Positions 16,979 to 25,490 of a stretch of 38,839 bases of DNA are shown piece after piece. How positions within the stretch are numbered: position 1 is the first letter of the stretch; each line of letters starts with the position of its first letter. The position numbers and the translations under genes were made by a program. This DNA comes from an uncultured Clostridium sp. (GTDB taxonomy: Bacteria > Bacillota > Clostridia > Clostridiales > Clostridiaceae): positions 1 through 38,839 of the forward strand of contig NZ_CAKVJA010000026.1 in the NCBI RefSeq assembly GCF_934754925.1, read 5' to 3'. The notes under the pieces are model-generated. The model was not told the origin of the DNA, did not search any database, and saw only the letters and a program-made list of their open reading frames with translations.

Positions 16979-19159
16979 ATGATTTTAAAAAGAACAATAG
17001 GATTATTAAGTGTAATAATATTATTATTTAATTTAATATCTTGTAAAGAAAAAGAAGCTATTGGAAGTTATAATATGTCATTGAGAGGTTTTGTTGAAGA
17101 AAAAGTGAATATAAATAATATTAGAGGTATAGAAGATATAAAAATGATTGATGATGATACTATAAAATTAATAGGTATGGATAATAACCTAAAAGAAGTA
17201 GTATTAATGTCAGAAGATAAAGGGAAAACATGGGTGGAAAAAGAAATAGAATTAACTGATTTAAAAAAAGACAGAATATTTTTTTAAAATGTTTTTAATA
17301 ATGCAGATATATTAGCTATTGATGGAAGTGAAAATACTAATGAATTTATATTAATAAAAGATAATGGCTCGATAAAGGAAGTTAATATAGACGATAATGC
17401 ATTTTCTAGAATAACTGTTTCAGAAAGTAATGATATTATAATATATGATATTTATAATATTTATATATATAATTTAAAAGATGGAAAATTAAAAAAGGAA
17501 ATTGATTTAGATGATGAAATTATAAGTATATGTACAACTGATAAATATTTAATGGTACAAACCATACAAGCAGTAAAAAAATATAATTTAAATAATGGTG
17601 AGTTTATTGAAGATATAGAAGAGTTGCAAGAATATGTAGATGGGGATATAACTTATAAATTAAAATTATTTAATGGAAGTAAAGAGGATGAATTTTTTCT
17701 TGTAGATTCTACAGGAGTATATAGTGTAGATGATGAAAATTATAATATTAATGAAATAATAGATACTAATGCTTATTTATTTAACAGCAGTGAAATGGAA
17801 TTATCACATTTTTTACAATTAGATAGTGAGAATTTCTTAGCTGTATATTATGGTGAAGATGGTATGGAAATGTATACATACTCTTATTCAGATGAATTAG
17901 CTAATAAAGAGCTTGAAGAAATAACAATTTATTCATTGTATGAAAGTGAATCTATAAGGCAATATAGTGCTCAGTATCAAAATGATAATCCAAATGTAGT
18001 TATTAATTATGAAGTAGGAATTACAGAAGATAGTGGACAAACAGAGAATGATGCTATAAAAGCTCTTAATACAGAATTAATGTCTGATAATGCACCAGAT
18101 ATATTATTTTTAGATAATTTATCATCAGACGATTTAATCAACAAAGGGATGTTAGAGGATATAAGTGATATAGTTAATAGTAAAAAAGAATCATTATTTG
18201 AGAATATTTTAGATGTATATTTTACAGAGGATAAAATATACTCATTACCACTAAGAGTTAAAATTCCAGTTATTTTTGGAGAAGAAGATATAATAAATAA
18301 ATTTAGCAATTTGGAAAATATTTTAGATAACAAGGATGAAATTAATAATAGATTATTTGGAACCTATAGTGCTAGAGATATATTAAACTTAATGTATAAT
18401 ATAAATAACGATAAGCTAATTAAAAATAATATAATTAATATAAATGAAATAAAATTATTTTTAGAAAATATAAAAGAAATATATGAGTTTGAAAAAAGTA
18501 ATATAGATGAAGATAGCTATAACAATTACTTAGAATATGCTGAACAAATGTCTAGTGAGTTTATGAAACAAATGTCGGAAGTTTATTTAGAAAAAAGTAT
18601 TGATCCAATAGAAGTTCTTAGACCAGAATATTCTATGGATATTGGCTATATATCAAGTTTTTACGATTTAGCTAATATTTATACTGCTATGCAAGAAGAT
18701 GAGAACTTAACATATAATACTTATGCAGGAAGTAATAAGTTTTTAGAAAAAAATATTATTTCAATAACTTCTAAGAGCAATAAGAAGGAAATTGCAAAGG
18801 ACTTTATTTCATATGTAATTGATAAAAAGTCACAAGAAATTAATAATTATCAAGGTATTCCTATTAATAAGGAGGCTCTTTTAAGTATTTATAATAAGAA
18901 TTTAGGAAATGATAATTTAGGAGGCGTTGGTATAAGTGGAGAAGGTTATGAGATTGATTTAGATATAAAATGTCCACCAGAAGAGGAATATAATAAGTTT
19001 GTAAATATAGTTAATAATTTAAGTTCACCTATTAATATTGATTCATATGTTTCAGAAGTAATTATTAATACTGGTGAAGAATATTTAGAAGATGAAATAT
19101 CATTAGATGAAGCTTTAGAGAAAATAAATAGTGCTTTAGAAATATATTTAATGGAATAA
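16979..19159 (+). pseudogene. Lipoprotein with propeller-like and solute-binding parts, broken by one stop codon
   Basis: One reading frame runs from ATG 16979 to 19159 and is open except for TAA at 17285-17287 (codon 103). No frameshift is needed. The first part has a lipoprotein signal with lipobox LISC (C22) and an Asp-box SxDxGxTW at 78-85, as found in beta-propellers. The second part resembles extracellular solute-binding proteins (NVVINYEVG, then NDAIKALNTELMSDNAPDIL, then ISSFYDLANIYTAM). An ATG at 17552 opens the rest but has no Shine-Dalgarno site, so a separate gene there is unlikely. AAGGAG lies before 16979. No permease or ATPase is nearby. It could be a recent pseudogene, a stop read through at low level, or a sequencing error. 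Confidence 0.8.
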
Positions 19160-19180
19160 AAAAAGAAATGAATCATACTA

Positions 19181-19209
19181 TTGAAATATGAAAAAATTAG
19201 TAATATAAT
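19181..19209 (+). promoter_or_regulatory. Promoter of ribU
   Basis: TTGAAA (19181-19186), 17 bp, TATAAT (19204-19209). The start would be near 19216, about 15 nt before the FMN aptamer. Confidence 0.83.
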
Positions 19210-19230
19210 AAAAGCAAATAAATAAAAAAT

Positions 19231-19475
19231 ATCTTCAGGGCAGGGTGAAAGTCCCTACCGGCGGTATAGCCCGCGAGCAATTTTTGCAGATTCGGTGTAA
19301 CTCCGAAGCCGACAGTAAAGTCTGGATGAAAGAAGGTAAGAGTTAAATTATATAAATATAGTATTGATAATAAGTTTATTATCTAATTTATAATTAAATT
19401 TATTGTATATATAAATTATATTTATTAATAGCTTTGTTTTTAATGCCCTGATGTTACAAACATCAGGGTTTTTTA
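19231..19475 (+). promoter_or_regulatory. FMN riboswitch (RFN element) with terminator
   Basis: The aptamer (19231-19337) shows the RFN hallmarks: CTTCAGGGCAGGGTGAAAGT, CCTACCGGCGGTATAGCCCG, GATTCGGTGTAACTCCGAAGCC and GACAGTAAAGTCTGGATGAA. P1 pairs ATCTTC (19231-19236) with GAAGGT (19332-19337). The terminator stem is CCCTGATGT/ACATCAGGG (19446-19454, 19460-19468) with a T run. GCCCTGA (19445-19451) is exactly complementary to TCAGGGC (19235-19241). Without FMN these can pair as the antiterminator; with FMN the P1 helix holds the 5' partner and transcription stops. Confidence 0.96.
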
Positions 19476-19571
19476 TATGTATTAAACATCATAAATGATA
19501 CAAACTATTATCAAACATATTTATTAATTTAGCTAATGCCCCAGAGGATGACTTTTGGGAGGAGAAAGAGT

Positions 19572-20156
19572 ATGAATTCATCAAAAAACTTAAACAAAAT
19601 GATTAAAATTTCTTTATTAGCAGCTATTGCAGTGGTATTAATGTATTTTGATTTTCCTATAATACCTGCATTTCCATGGCTAAAAATTGATTTAAGTGAA
19701 GTTCCGGCTTTAATGGGGGGATTTGCATATGGACCAGTAGCTGGGGGAATAATAGTTATATTAAAGGTATTTTTAAGATTTTTAATAAAAGGAACAGAAA
19801 CTGGTTTTGTAGGAGAGACTGCAAATATTATAGTTGGACTTGCATTAGTTGTTCCAGCAGCTTGGATATATAATAAAAATAAAAGTAAAAAGACAGCTAT
19901 ATTAGGTATGTTTATAGGTGCGTTAGTTATGCAAGTTTTAGGAATAATTTCAAATGTATATTTCTTATTACCTGCATATGGAATGCATTTAGAAGGAACT
20001 GCATTAATAAATTATATATTTTTAGGATTAGTACCTTTTAATGGAGTAAAGGCATTGATAGTTTGTATAGCAACATATTTACTATATAAAAGAGTATCAC
20101 GTGCAATATTTAATGTTGATAGTAAGTTTGAAGTAAGAAAAAAAGAGGTAGCTTAA
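19572..20156 (+). CDS. ribU: Riboflavin ECF transporter substrate-binding subunit
   Basis: RibU is the membrane S-component that binds riboflavin and works with the shared ECF module (EcfA, EcfA', EcfT), encoded elsewhere. The 194-residue product has about six membrane helices, the early motif FPIIPAFPWLKIDLSEVPAL and the glycine-rich ALMGGFAYGPVAGG typical of RibU. The frame extends upstream to 19536, but GGGAGGAG before ATG 19572 and the family N-terminus support the later start. Expression is under the FMN riboswitch, so uptake falls when FMN is plentiful. It converges with rimI. Confidence 0.94.
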   Translation: MNSSKNLNKMIKISLLAAIAVVLMYFDFPIIPAFPWLKIDLSEVPALMGGFAYGPVAGGIIVILKVFLRFLIKGTETGFVGETANIIVGLALVVPAAWIYNKNKSKKTAILGMFIGALVMQVLGIISNVYFLLPAYGMHLEGTALINYIFLGLVPFNGVKALIVCIATYLLYKRVSRAIFNVDSKFEVRKKEVA

Positions 20157-20159
20157 TAA

Positions 20160-20191
20160 TAAAAGAGGATAGCGTTGCTATCCTCTTTTCC
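20160..20191. terminator. Bidirectional terminator shared by ribU and rimI
   Basis: Perfect 13-bp stem AAAAGAGGATAGC/GCTATCCTCTTTT with loop GTT. Its right arm overlaps the last codons and stop of rimI. Confidence 0.9.
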
Positions 20192-20624
20192 ACATTATAA
20201 TGGCATCTTCACCATTGTCTGAATAATATCCTTTTCTTATACCTTCTTCTTTAAAGTTAAATTTCTTATAAAGATTTTGAGCAGGAGTATTTGAAGCTCT
20301 AACTTCTAAAGTAATATCTTCACAATTAAAAGTTTTGCACACATCAAATAATTTTATCAACAGATTTGAAGCAATCCCTTTTTTCCTATATTTTGAGCTT
20401 ACAGCAATATTTGTAATATCACCTTCCCCAGCAATTATCCACACACCAACAAATCCAACTACTTCACCTGTGGATAAATCTTCTGCAATTACATATTTTG
20501 CTAATGGATTATTTAGCTCATTATTAATTGAATCTAAAGTCCAAGGAATAGCAAAACATTCTTTACTTAATTCATATACACCTTTTGCATGGCTTTCATC
20601 CATAAGACTATAATCTATTTTCAT
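20178..20624 (-). CDS. rimI: Ribosomal protein S18-alanine N-acetyltransferase
   Basis: RimI is a GNAT enzyme that acetylates the N-terminal alanine of ribosomal protein S18. The 148-residue length is right. The acetyl-CoA loop RKKGIASNLL follows the beta-4 strand ITNIAVSSKYR, and LEVRASNTPAQNLYKKFNF is the typical RimI C-terminal motif. It overlaps tsaB by 17 nt and is the last gene of a tsaE-tsaB-rimI operon, the usual Firmicutes order. The mRNA terminator uses its own last codons. Confidence 0.93.
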   Translation of the reverse strand: MKIDYSLMDESHAKGVYELSKECFAIPWTLDSINNELNNPLAKYVIAEDLSTGEVVGFVGVWIIAGEGDITNIAVSSKYRKKGIASNLLIKLFDVCKTFNCEDITLEVRASNTPAQNLYKKFNFKEEGIRKGYYSDNGEDAIIMWKRG

Positions 20625-21324
20625 TTTTCATAGCCAGCCTTTGTTCAAGTTCTCTTTCAGCTTGAGGTTTTTTAATATAAAGTGGAGCAGAATTCATATC
20701 ATCAACTTCACCAACTTTAATTTTTTCCATACCAAGCTCGCCTAGGGAAGAGGCTCTAATGATACTTAAATGATTTGGAGCAAATTCACAATTGTCAACA
20801 TTCTTAGTTAAGAAATCTTTATGTTTATATACACCATCACCAGTGAATATAACTTTTTCACCTTTTTCATTTAAAATATCTGCAAGCTCAGTTAGTTCTA
20901 AAGCAGTGCACTCAAGTATTTTAACTAACTTACCATCTATATTTTTATAAAGACCAGTATAAACACTATCTCTTAAAGCATCCATAATTGGGCATATTAT
21001 GCCATCAAATGTAATTAAAGAGTTTGCTAGTGCATCTAAACTTGAAATTGAAACATAAGGTTTATTAGAACCCATGCTTAATCCTTTAATAGTTGCCATT
21101 CCAATTCTAAGGCCAGTAAATGATCCAGGTCCTTTAGAAACTACAAAACCATCAACTTCATTTATATCAATTTGACAGTCTTTTAATAGCATTTCTATTT
21201 TTTCCATTAAGATAACAGAATGCTCTCTTTTAAAGTTTAAAGTATATTCACCAAGTACAAATTCATCCTTAAGTAAAGCAACTGTAGTTACTAAAGATGA
21301 AGAGTCAACGCTTAAAACTATCAT
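20608..21324 (-). CDS. tsaB: tRNA threonylcarbamoyladenosine biosynthesis protein TsaB
   Basis: TsaB (YeaZ) is the inactive ASKHA-fold partner of TsaD in making t6A37 on ANN-decoding tRNAs. The 238-residue protein begins MIVLSVDSSSLVTTVALL and has the family motif VSKGPGSFTGLRIGMATIKGL around residues 65-85. It overlaps tsaE by 4 nt (ATGA-type coupling) and rimI by 17 nt. TsaC and TsaD are not in this window. Confidence 0.95.
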   Translation of the reverse strand: MIVLSVDSSSLVTTVALLKDEFVLGEYTLNFKREHSVILMEKIEMLLKDCQIDINEVDGFVVSKGPGSFTGLRIGMATIKGLSMGSNKPYVSISSLDALANSLITFDGIICPIMDALRDSVYTGLYKNIDGKLVKILECTALELTELADILNEKGEKVIFTGDGVYKHKDFLTKNVDNCEFAPNHLSIIRASSLGELGMEKIKVGEVDDMNSAPLYIKKPQAERELEQRLAMKNENRL

Positions 21325-21782
21325 ATTTTTAACTCCTTTATATAATCATATCTTTCTCCATATGGAGTTATAGTGATTTTTCTATAATCTTCGCCTTTTT
21401 CTAAATCTTTTTCTATATAAATATGTAAAAAGTCTTTTGGAAGTATTTCTTCTATATAGTTAGCCCACTCTATAATTGAAACTGCATCAGAGAAAATGTA
21501 ATCATCGAATCCTATTGCATATATTTCATCAGGATCTGAAACTCTATATACATCAAAATGATTTAATTTTAAACGACCAGAATCATATTCATTTACAATA
21601 GTAAAAGTAGGACTTGTTATATAATCAGTTATTTCTAAACCTTTAGCAATTCCTTTAGTTATATGAGTTTTACCAGTACCTAAATCTCCAGTTAAACAAA
21701 CTATGTCACCAGATTTTAATAGTTTACCAAGGGCTATTCCAAGGTTAGTAGTTTCCTCCACGCTATTAACAGAAAAAATCAT
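21321..21782 (-). CDS. tsaE: tRNA threonylcarbamoyladenosine biosynthesis ATPase TsaE
   Basis: TsaE is the ATPase that resets the TsaB-TsaD complex in t6A synthesis. The 153-residue protein has Walker A TGDLGTGKTH (31-40), then ITSPTFTIVNEY and LNHFDVYRV, conserved in the family, and IIEWANYIEEILP near the C-terminus. GGGAGG lies about 10 nt before the ATG. It is the first gene of the tsaE-tsaB-rimI operon. Confidence 0.95.
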   Translation of the reverse strand: MIFSVNSVEETTNLGIALGKLLKSGDIVCLTGDLGTGKTHITKGIAKGLEITDYITSPTFTIVNEYDSGRLKLNHFDVYRVSDPDEIYAIGFDDYIFSDAVSIIEWANYIEEILPKDFLHIYIEKDLEKGEDYRKITITPYGERYDYIKELKI

Positions 21783-21875
21783 GTTAAAATCCTCCCTTTT
21801 TTAATTAACTATTTTATATTTTATCCAAAAAGTACGAAAAAGAAAAGAATAATAGAAAAATAGTAGAAAAAAATA

Positions 21876-21904
21876 TTGATTTTATATTTAACATAATGTA
21901 TAAT
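21876..21904 (+). promoter_or_regulatory. Promoter of the first tRNA-Trp gene
   Basis: TTGATT (21876-21881), 17 bp, TATAAT (21899-21904). The tRNA starts 14 nt after the -10 box. Confidence 0.8.
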
Positions 21905-21917
21905 ATATATTGTACTT

Positions 21918-21991
21918 AGGGGTATCGTATATCGGTAGTACAGTAGTCTCCAAAACTATTAGGCTAGGTTCGATTCCTAGTACCCCTGCCA
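21918..21991 (+). tRNA. tRNA-Trp (anticodon CCA), copy 1
   Basis: Acceptor arm AGGGGTA/TACCCCT, G discriminator, encoded CCA. Anticodon stem GTAGT/ACTAT around loop CTCCAAA gives CCA (Trp). T arm CTAGG-TTCGATT-CCTAG. The 74-nt sequence is identical to the copy at 24392-24465. It has its own promoter and terminator. Confidence 0.96.
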
Positions 21992-21995
21992 AAGA

Positions 21996-22027
21996 AGCTA
22001 GTAAGATTTTCTTGCTAGTTTTTTTTT
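21996..22027 (+). terminator. Terminator of tRNA-Trp copy 1
   Basis: Stem AGCTAGTAAG/CTTGCTAGTT (21996-22005, 22011-22020) with two G-T pairs, loop ATTTT, long T run. Confidence 0.9.
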
Positions 22028-22146
22028 ATAAATTTTTTTACAAAAAATTTGTGACATTTTATAAAAAAGAACAAATGTTTGAATAAATTAAATGATAAAG
22101 TTAATAATTAAAAAAAGAAAATAGTTTGGAGTAGTAAGGAGAATTT

Positions 22147-24339
22147 ATGGATAAGGCATTAGATATTTTAAAACAATATTATGGATATAGTTCATTTAGA
22201 GAAGGTCAAGAAGAAATAATAAGAGAAATACTGAATGAAAATGATGTTTTAACTATTATGCCTACAGGCGGAGGGAAATCAATTTGTTACCAAGTTCCGG
22301 CTATATTATTAGATGGTATAACAATAGTTATATCACCATTAATATCTCTTATGAAAGATCAAGTAGATAACATAAATAATTTAGGAATTAAGTCTGCTTA
22401 TATTAATTCATCCTTAAGCAATATAGAAATAAATAATATTTTAGATGAAGCTGCAAGAAATGAAATAAAAATATTATATGTTGCACCTGAAAGATTAGAA
22501 TCACAAGCTTTTTTAGAACTTATAGCTAGCATTAATGTTTCTATGGTTGCTATAGATGAGGCACATTGTGTGTCACAGTGGGGACATGATTTTAGAAGTA
22601 GCTATAGAAGAATAAGCAGGGTAATTTCATTATTAAGAAATAGACCAATAGTTACAGCTTTTACAGCAACAGCTACAGATGAAGTTAGAGAAGATATAAT
22701 AAATTTACTTGAATTGAATAACCCTAAAATATTTATATCAGGATTTGATAGAAAGAATCTTAAGATAATAATAGAAAAAGGAGTAAATAAGAAAAATTAT
22801 ATTTTAGATTACATAAGTAATAATAGAAATGAATCAGGAATAATATATGCCTCAACAAGAAAAGAAGTAGATAATTTATATGAGTTATTAAATTCAAAAG
22901 GGTTGCAAGTTGAAAAATATCATGCAGGGCTTAGTGATGATTATAGAAAAACAGCCCAAGAAAATTTTATATATGATAAATGTAATATAATAATTGCTAC
23001 TAATGCTTTTGGTATGGGAATAGATAAACCCAATGTTAGATATGTAATACATTATAATATGCCCAAAAATATTGAAGGATATTATCAAGAGATAGGAAGA
23101 GCAGGAAGAGATGGTGAAGAAAGTGAATGTATAATGCTGTTTTCGCCAGGAGATGTTCAAACACAAAAGTATATTATAGAGACTGCTACAGAAAGTAGCG
23201 TAAGAAAAGAAAGTGAACTTTCAAAGCTACAAACTATGATAAATCTTGTATATACTCAAGATTGTTATAGAAAATTTATATTAAATTATTTTGGTGAACA
23301 ATATGATGAGAAGTGTAATAATTGTAGTAATTGTGAGGCACCAGGGGAATTAGTAGATAAAAGTGTGGATGCTCAAAAGGTTATTTCATGTGTCTATAGA
23401 ATGAATCAAAGATTCGGAATTGGAATGGTAGTAGATGTACTTAGGGGTTCTAAGAACAAGAAAGTGTATGAATTAGGATTTGATGAATTATCAACTTATG
23501 GAATAGTAAAAAATTATACTAAAGATACATTGACAGAATTTGTTAATATGTTAATTTCACATGGATATTTAAACTATAAAGGAGAGTATCCAGTTTTAAC
23601 ATTAAATAAACAATCTATGGAGATTGTAAGAGGAGAAAGACAAGTATTTGTTAAAGAACAAGTAGTTAAGAAAATTAAAATAGAAGAAAATGAGTTATTT
23701 ACTATATTAAAAGAGTTAAGAATGGATATTTCTAGAGAAGAAAAAATACCTCCATACATAATATTTGGAGACTCTACATTAAAAGAACTTAGTAATAGAA
23801 TGCCAATAACAGATGAGCAATTCTTAGATATAAGTGGTGTTGGTAATTCTAAACTTAATAAATATGGCGAAAAGTTTATGGAAAAAATTAAAGAATATAT
23901 TAATGAAAATAATATTGAGGCAAAATGGAGCTTTATTAGTAAGAAAAATAGTAATATATCATTTGATGAAGTTTTAGATAAGGAAAAGGAAAAGAAGAAA
24001 AAAGAAAAAAATAATAGTGAAGAAAAGAAAAAGTCATATGAGATAACTATAGACTTTATTAAATCTGGTAGTTCAATAAAAGAAGTTGTTAAGGAAAGAG
24101 AATTAACTTTAGTTACTGTAATGAATCATATTGAGCAATATATTGCTGAAGGAAATAAGGTAGATTTTGAAATACCTTTAGATGAGTTTTTCAATAATGA
24201 TGAAGAAAAAATAGTTTTGAATGCTATAGATAAGGTTGGATATAATAAGTTAAAATCTATAAAGGAAGTAGTTCCAGAAGAAATAACATATGACACAATA
24301 AGAGCAGTAGTACTAAAAAAGATTATTAGCTGTAACTAG
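22147..24339 (+). CDS. recQ: RecQ family ATP-dependent DNA helicase
   Basis: RecQ is a 3'-5' DNA helicase in recombination and fork repair. The 730-residue protein has motif 0/I (YYGYSSFREGQEEII then PTGGGKSICYQ near 39-47), DEAH box DEAHCVSQWGHDFR near 137, motif VI QEIGRAGRDGE, and the RQC zinc site (C373 region plus EKCNNCSNCE). An HRDC-like domain follows (about 515-590). A highly charged Lys/Glu linker then leads to a C-terminal helix-turn-helix-type domain (about 630-730). AAGGAG precedes the ATG. It lies between two identical tRNA-Trp genes. Confidence 0.95.
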   Translation: MDKALDILKQYYGYSSFREGQEEIIREILNENDVLTIMPTGGGKSICYQVPAILLDGITIVISPLISLMKDQVDNINNLGIKSAYINSSLSNIEINNILDEAARNEIKILYVAPERLESQAFLELIASINVSMVAIDEAHCVSQWGHDFRSSYRRISRVISLLRNRPIVTAFTATATDEVREDIINLLELNNPKIFISGFDRKNLKIIIEKGVNKKNYILDYISNNRNESGIIYASTRKEVDNLYELLNSKGLQVEKYHAGLSDDYRKTAQENFIYDKCNIIIATNAFGMGIDKPNVRYVIHYNMPKNIEGYYQEIGRAGRDGEESECIMLFSPGDVQTQKYIIETATESSVRKESELSKLQTMINLVYTQDCYRKFILNYFGEQYDEKCNNCSNCEAPGELVDKSVDAQKVISCVYRMNQRFGIGMVVDVLRGSKNKKVYELGFDELSTYGIVKNYTKDTLTEFVNMLISHGYLNYKGEYPVLTLNKQSMEIVRGERQVFVKEQVVKKIKIEENELFTILKELRMDISREEKIPPYIIFGDSTLKELSNRMPITDEQFLDISGVGNSKLNKYGEKFMEKIKEYINENNIEAKWSFISKKNSNISFDEVLDKEKEKKKKEKNNSEEKKKSYEITIDFIKSGSSIKEVVKERELTLVTVMNHIEQYIAEGNKVDFEIPLDEFFNNDEEKIVLNAIDKVGYNKLKSIKEVVPEEITYDTIRAVVLKKIISCN

Positions 24340-24344
24340 AAAAA

Positions 24345-24379
24345 AACAGTTGACAACTGTTATGTTAACATGGTACAAT
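24345..24379 (+). promoter_or_regulatory. Promoter of the second tRNA-Trp gene, with palindromes
   Basis: TTGACA (24350-24355), 18 bp, TACAAT (24374-24379). The -35 box is inside the hairpin-forming AACAGTT-GAC-AACTGTT (24345-24361). The spacer holds the palindrome ATGTTAACAT (24362-24371). Confidence 0.75.
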
Positions 24380-24391
24380 AGCTTTTGTTAA

Positions 24392-24465
24392 AGGGGTATC
24401 GTATATCGGTAGTACAGTAGTCTCCAAAACTATTAGGCTAGGTTCGATTCCTAGTACCCCTGCCA
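24392..24465 (+). tRNA. tRNA-Trp (anticodon CCA), copy 2
   Basis: This copy is base-for-base identical to 21918-21991 over 74 nt, including the encoded CCA. Flanking promoter and terminator sequences are unrelated to those of copy 1. Confidence 0.96.
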
Positions 24466-24467
24466 TA

Positions 24468-24497
24468 AGACTTAGCAATTTTGCTAGGTCTTTTTTT
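24468..24497 (+). terminator. Terminator of tRNA-Trp copy 2
   Basis: Stem AGACTTAGCA/TGCTAGGTCT (24468-24477, 24482-24491), loop ATTT, then TTTTTT. Confidence 0.9.
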
Positions 24498-24521
24498 ATA
24501 TAATATATGTATCTTATTTAA

Positions 24522-24551
24522 TTGACAAGAAAATATTTATGGTGTTAAAAT
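24522..24551 (+). promoter_or_regulatory. Promoter of the BglG-type antiterminator gene
   Basis: TTGACA (24522-24527), 18 bp, TAAAAT (24546-24551). Transcription should begin about 24557, at the first base of a terminator hairpin. Confidence 0.75.
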
Positions 24552-24555
24552 TAGG

Positions 24556-24597
24556 ATAGCCTAAATTAAGAGTAGTTCTAGTTTAGGCTATTTTTTT
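24556..24597 (+). terminator. Leader terminator before the antiterminator gene
   Basis: Perfect 10-bp stem ATAGCCTAAA/TTTAGGCTAT (24556-24565, 24582-24591), 16-nt loop and seven T. It stands between the promoter and the gene, so it is a candidate attenuator. A standard RAT sequence is not obvious. Confidence 0.8.
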
Positions 24598-24623
24598 ACT
24601 ACCATAAGAAAGGGGCAAAATAT

Positions 24624-25490
24624 ATGATAGTTGAAAAAGTTTTAAATAATAATGTAGTTGTTTCAATAGATCCAACAACTAGAAAAGAAGTAATTCTTAT
24701 GGGAAGTGGGATAGCATTTAATAAAAAGCCAGGTCAATTAATAGATGCTAGAAGAATTGAAAAAACATTTATAGTGGATGATGAAAATTTAGGAAATAAA
24801 ATTAAAAAATTAATTAATCAAATACCAGAAGGAATATTTGAATTAACAGATGAAATAATAACTCACGCAATAGTTGAGTTAAATGTTGAATTAGATAAGC
24901 AAATTTATGTTTCACTAGCAGATCATATAGCTTTTGCTGTAAAAAGATTTAAAAATGGAATTACTATAAAAAATGAATTGCTAAATGAAATAAGAAGAGT
25001 TCATAGAAATGAATTTAAAGTTTCATTATGGGCAGTTGATTATATAAATAAAAAGCTAGATATTCAGCTTCCAGAAGATGAAGCCGGATTTATAGCATTG
25101 CATTTTGTAAATGCAAGTTATAAAGAAACTACAATGAAATCTGTGGAATCAACCAAGATAATAAAGGATATATTAAATATAATTAAGTATTATTTTTCTA
25201 TAGAATTAGATGAAGATGATTTAAACTATGATAGATTATTAACACACTTAAAGTATTTTGCAAAACGTATTGTTAATAATAATAAACAGAATATTAACGA
25301 TTCCGGTTTTATAAAAGTTATATCAACTACATATCCAGAAGCATATGGGTGTGCAATAAAGATAGGTGAATATATAAGAAGTAATAATAATTATGATGTA
25401 AATGAGGATGAAATTGTATATCTAACTATGCATATACAAAGAGTTATATCTGTAGCAAGAGAAAAGAAAGAATCTAAAACCCTAAGCTAA
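24624..25490 (+). CDS. BglG/LicT-family transcription antiterminator
   Basis: These proteins bind an RNA antiterminator (RAT) and are switched by PTS phosphorylation. The 288-residue protein has an N-terminal CAT RNA-binding domain (1-56, MIVEKVLNNNVVVSID then GSGIAFNKKPGQLID). PRD1 (about 65-170, H101 and H160) and PRD2 (about 172-280, H208 and H270) follow. All four PRD phosphorylation-type histidines are present, so the switch looks intact. GAAAGGGG precedes the ATG. A terminator in its own leader suggests autoregulation. No PTS permease or glucosidase is adjacent, so the target operon and sugar are unknown. LicT, SacT and GlcT types cannot be told apart here. Confidence 0.92.
   Translation: MIVEKVLNNNVVVSIDPTTRKEVILMGSGIAFNKKPGQLIDARRIEKTFIVDDENLGNKIKKLINQIPEGIFELTDEIITHAIVELNVELDKQIYVSLADHIAFAVKRFKNGITIKNELLNEIRRVHRNEFKVSLWAVDYINKKLDIQLPEDEAGFIALHFVNASYKETTMKSVESTKIIKDILNIIKYYFSIELDEDDLNYDRLLTHLKYFAKRIVNNNKQNINDSGFIKVISTTYPEAYGCAIKIGEYIRSNNNYDVNEDEIVYLTMHIQRVISVAREKKESKTLS

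Noticed and set aside
17552..19159. A separate 535-residue solute-binding protein gene
   Set aside because: No Shine-Dalgarno precedes ATG 17552, no signal peptide follows, and the frame is continuous with the upstream lipoprotein apart from one TAA.
21918..24465. recQ as cargo of an element inserted at tRNA-Trp (tRNA as attachment site)
   Set aside because: There is no integrase, the duplicated unit is the whole tRNA with unrelated flanks, and recQ has the same base composition and codon style as its neighbours.
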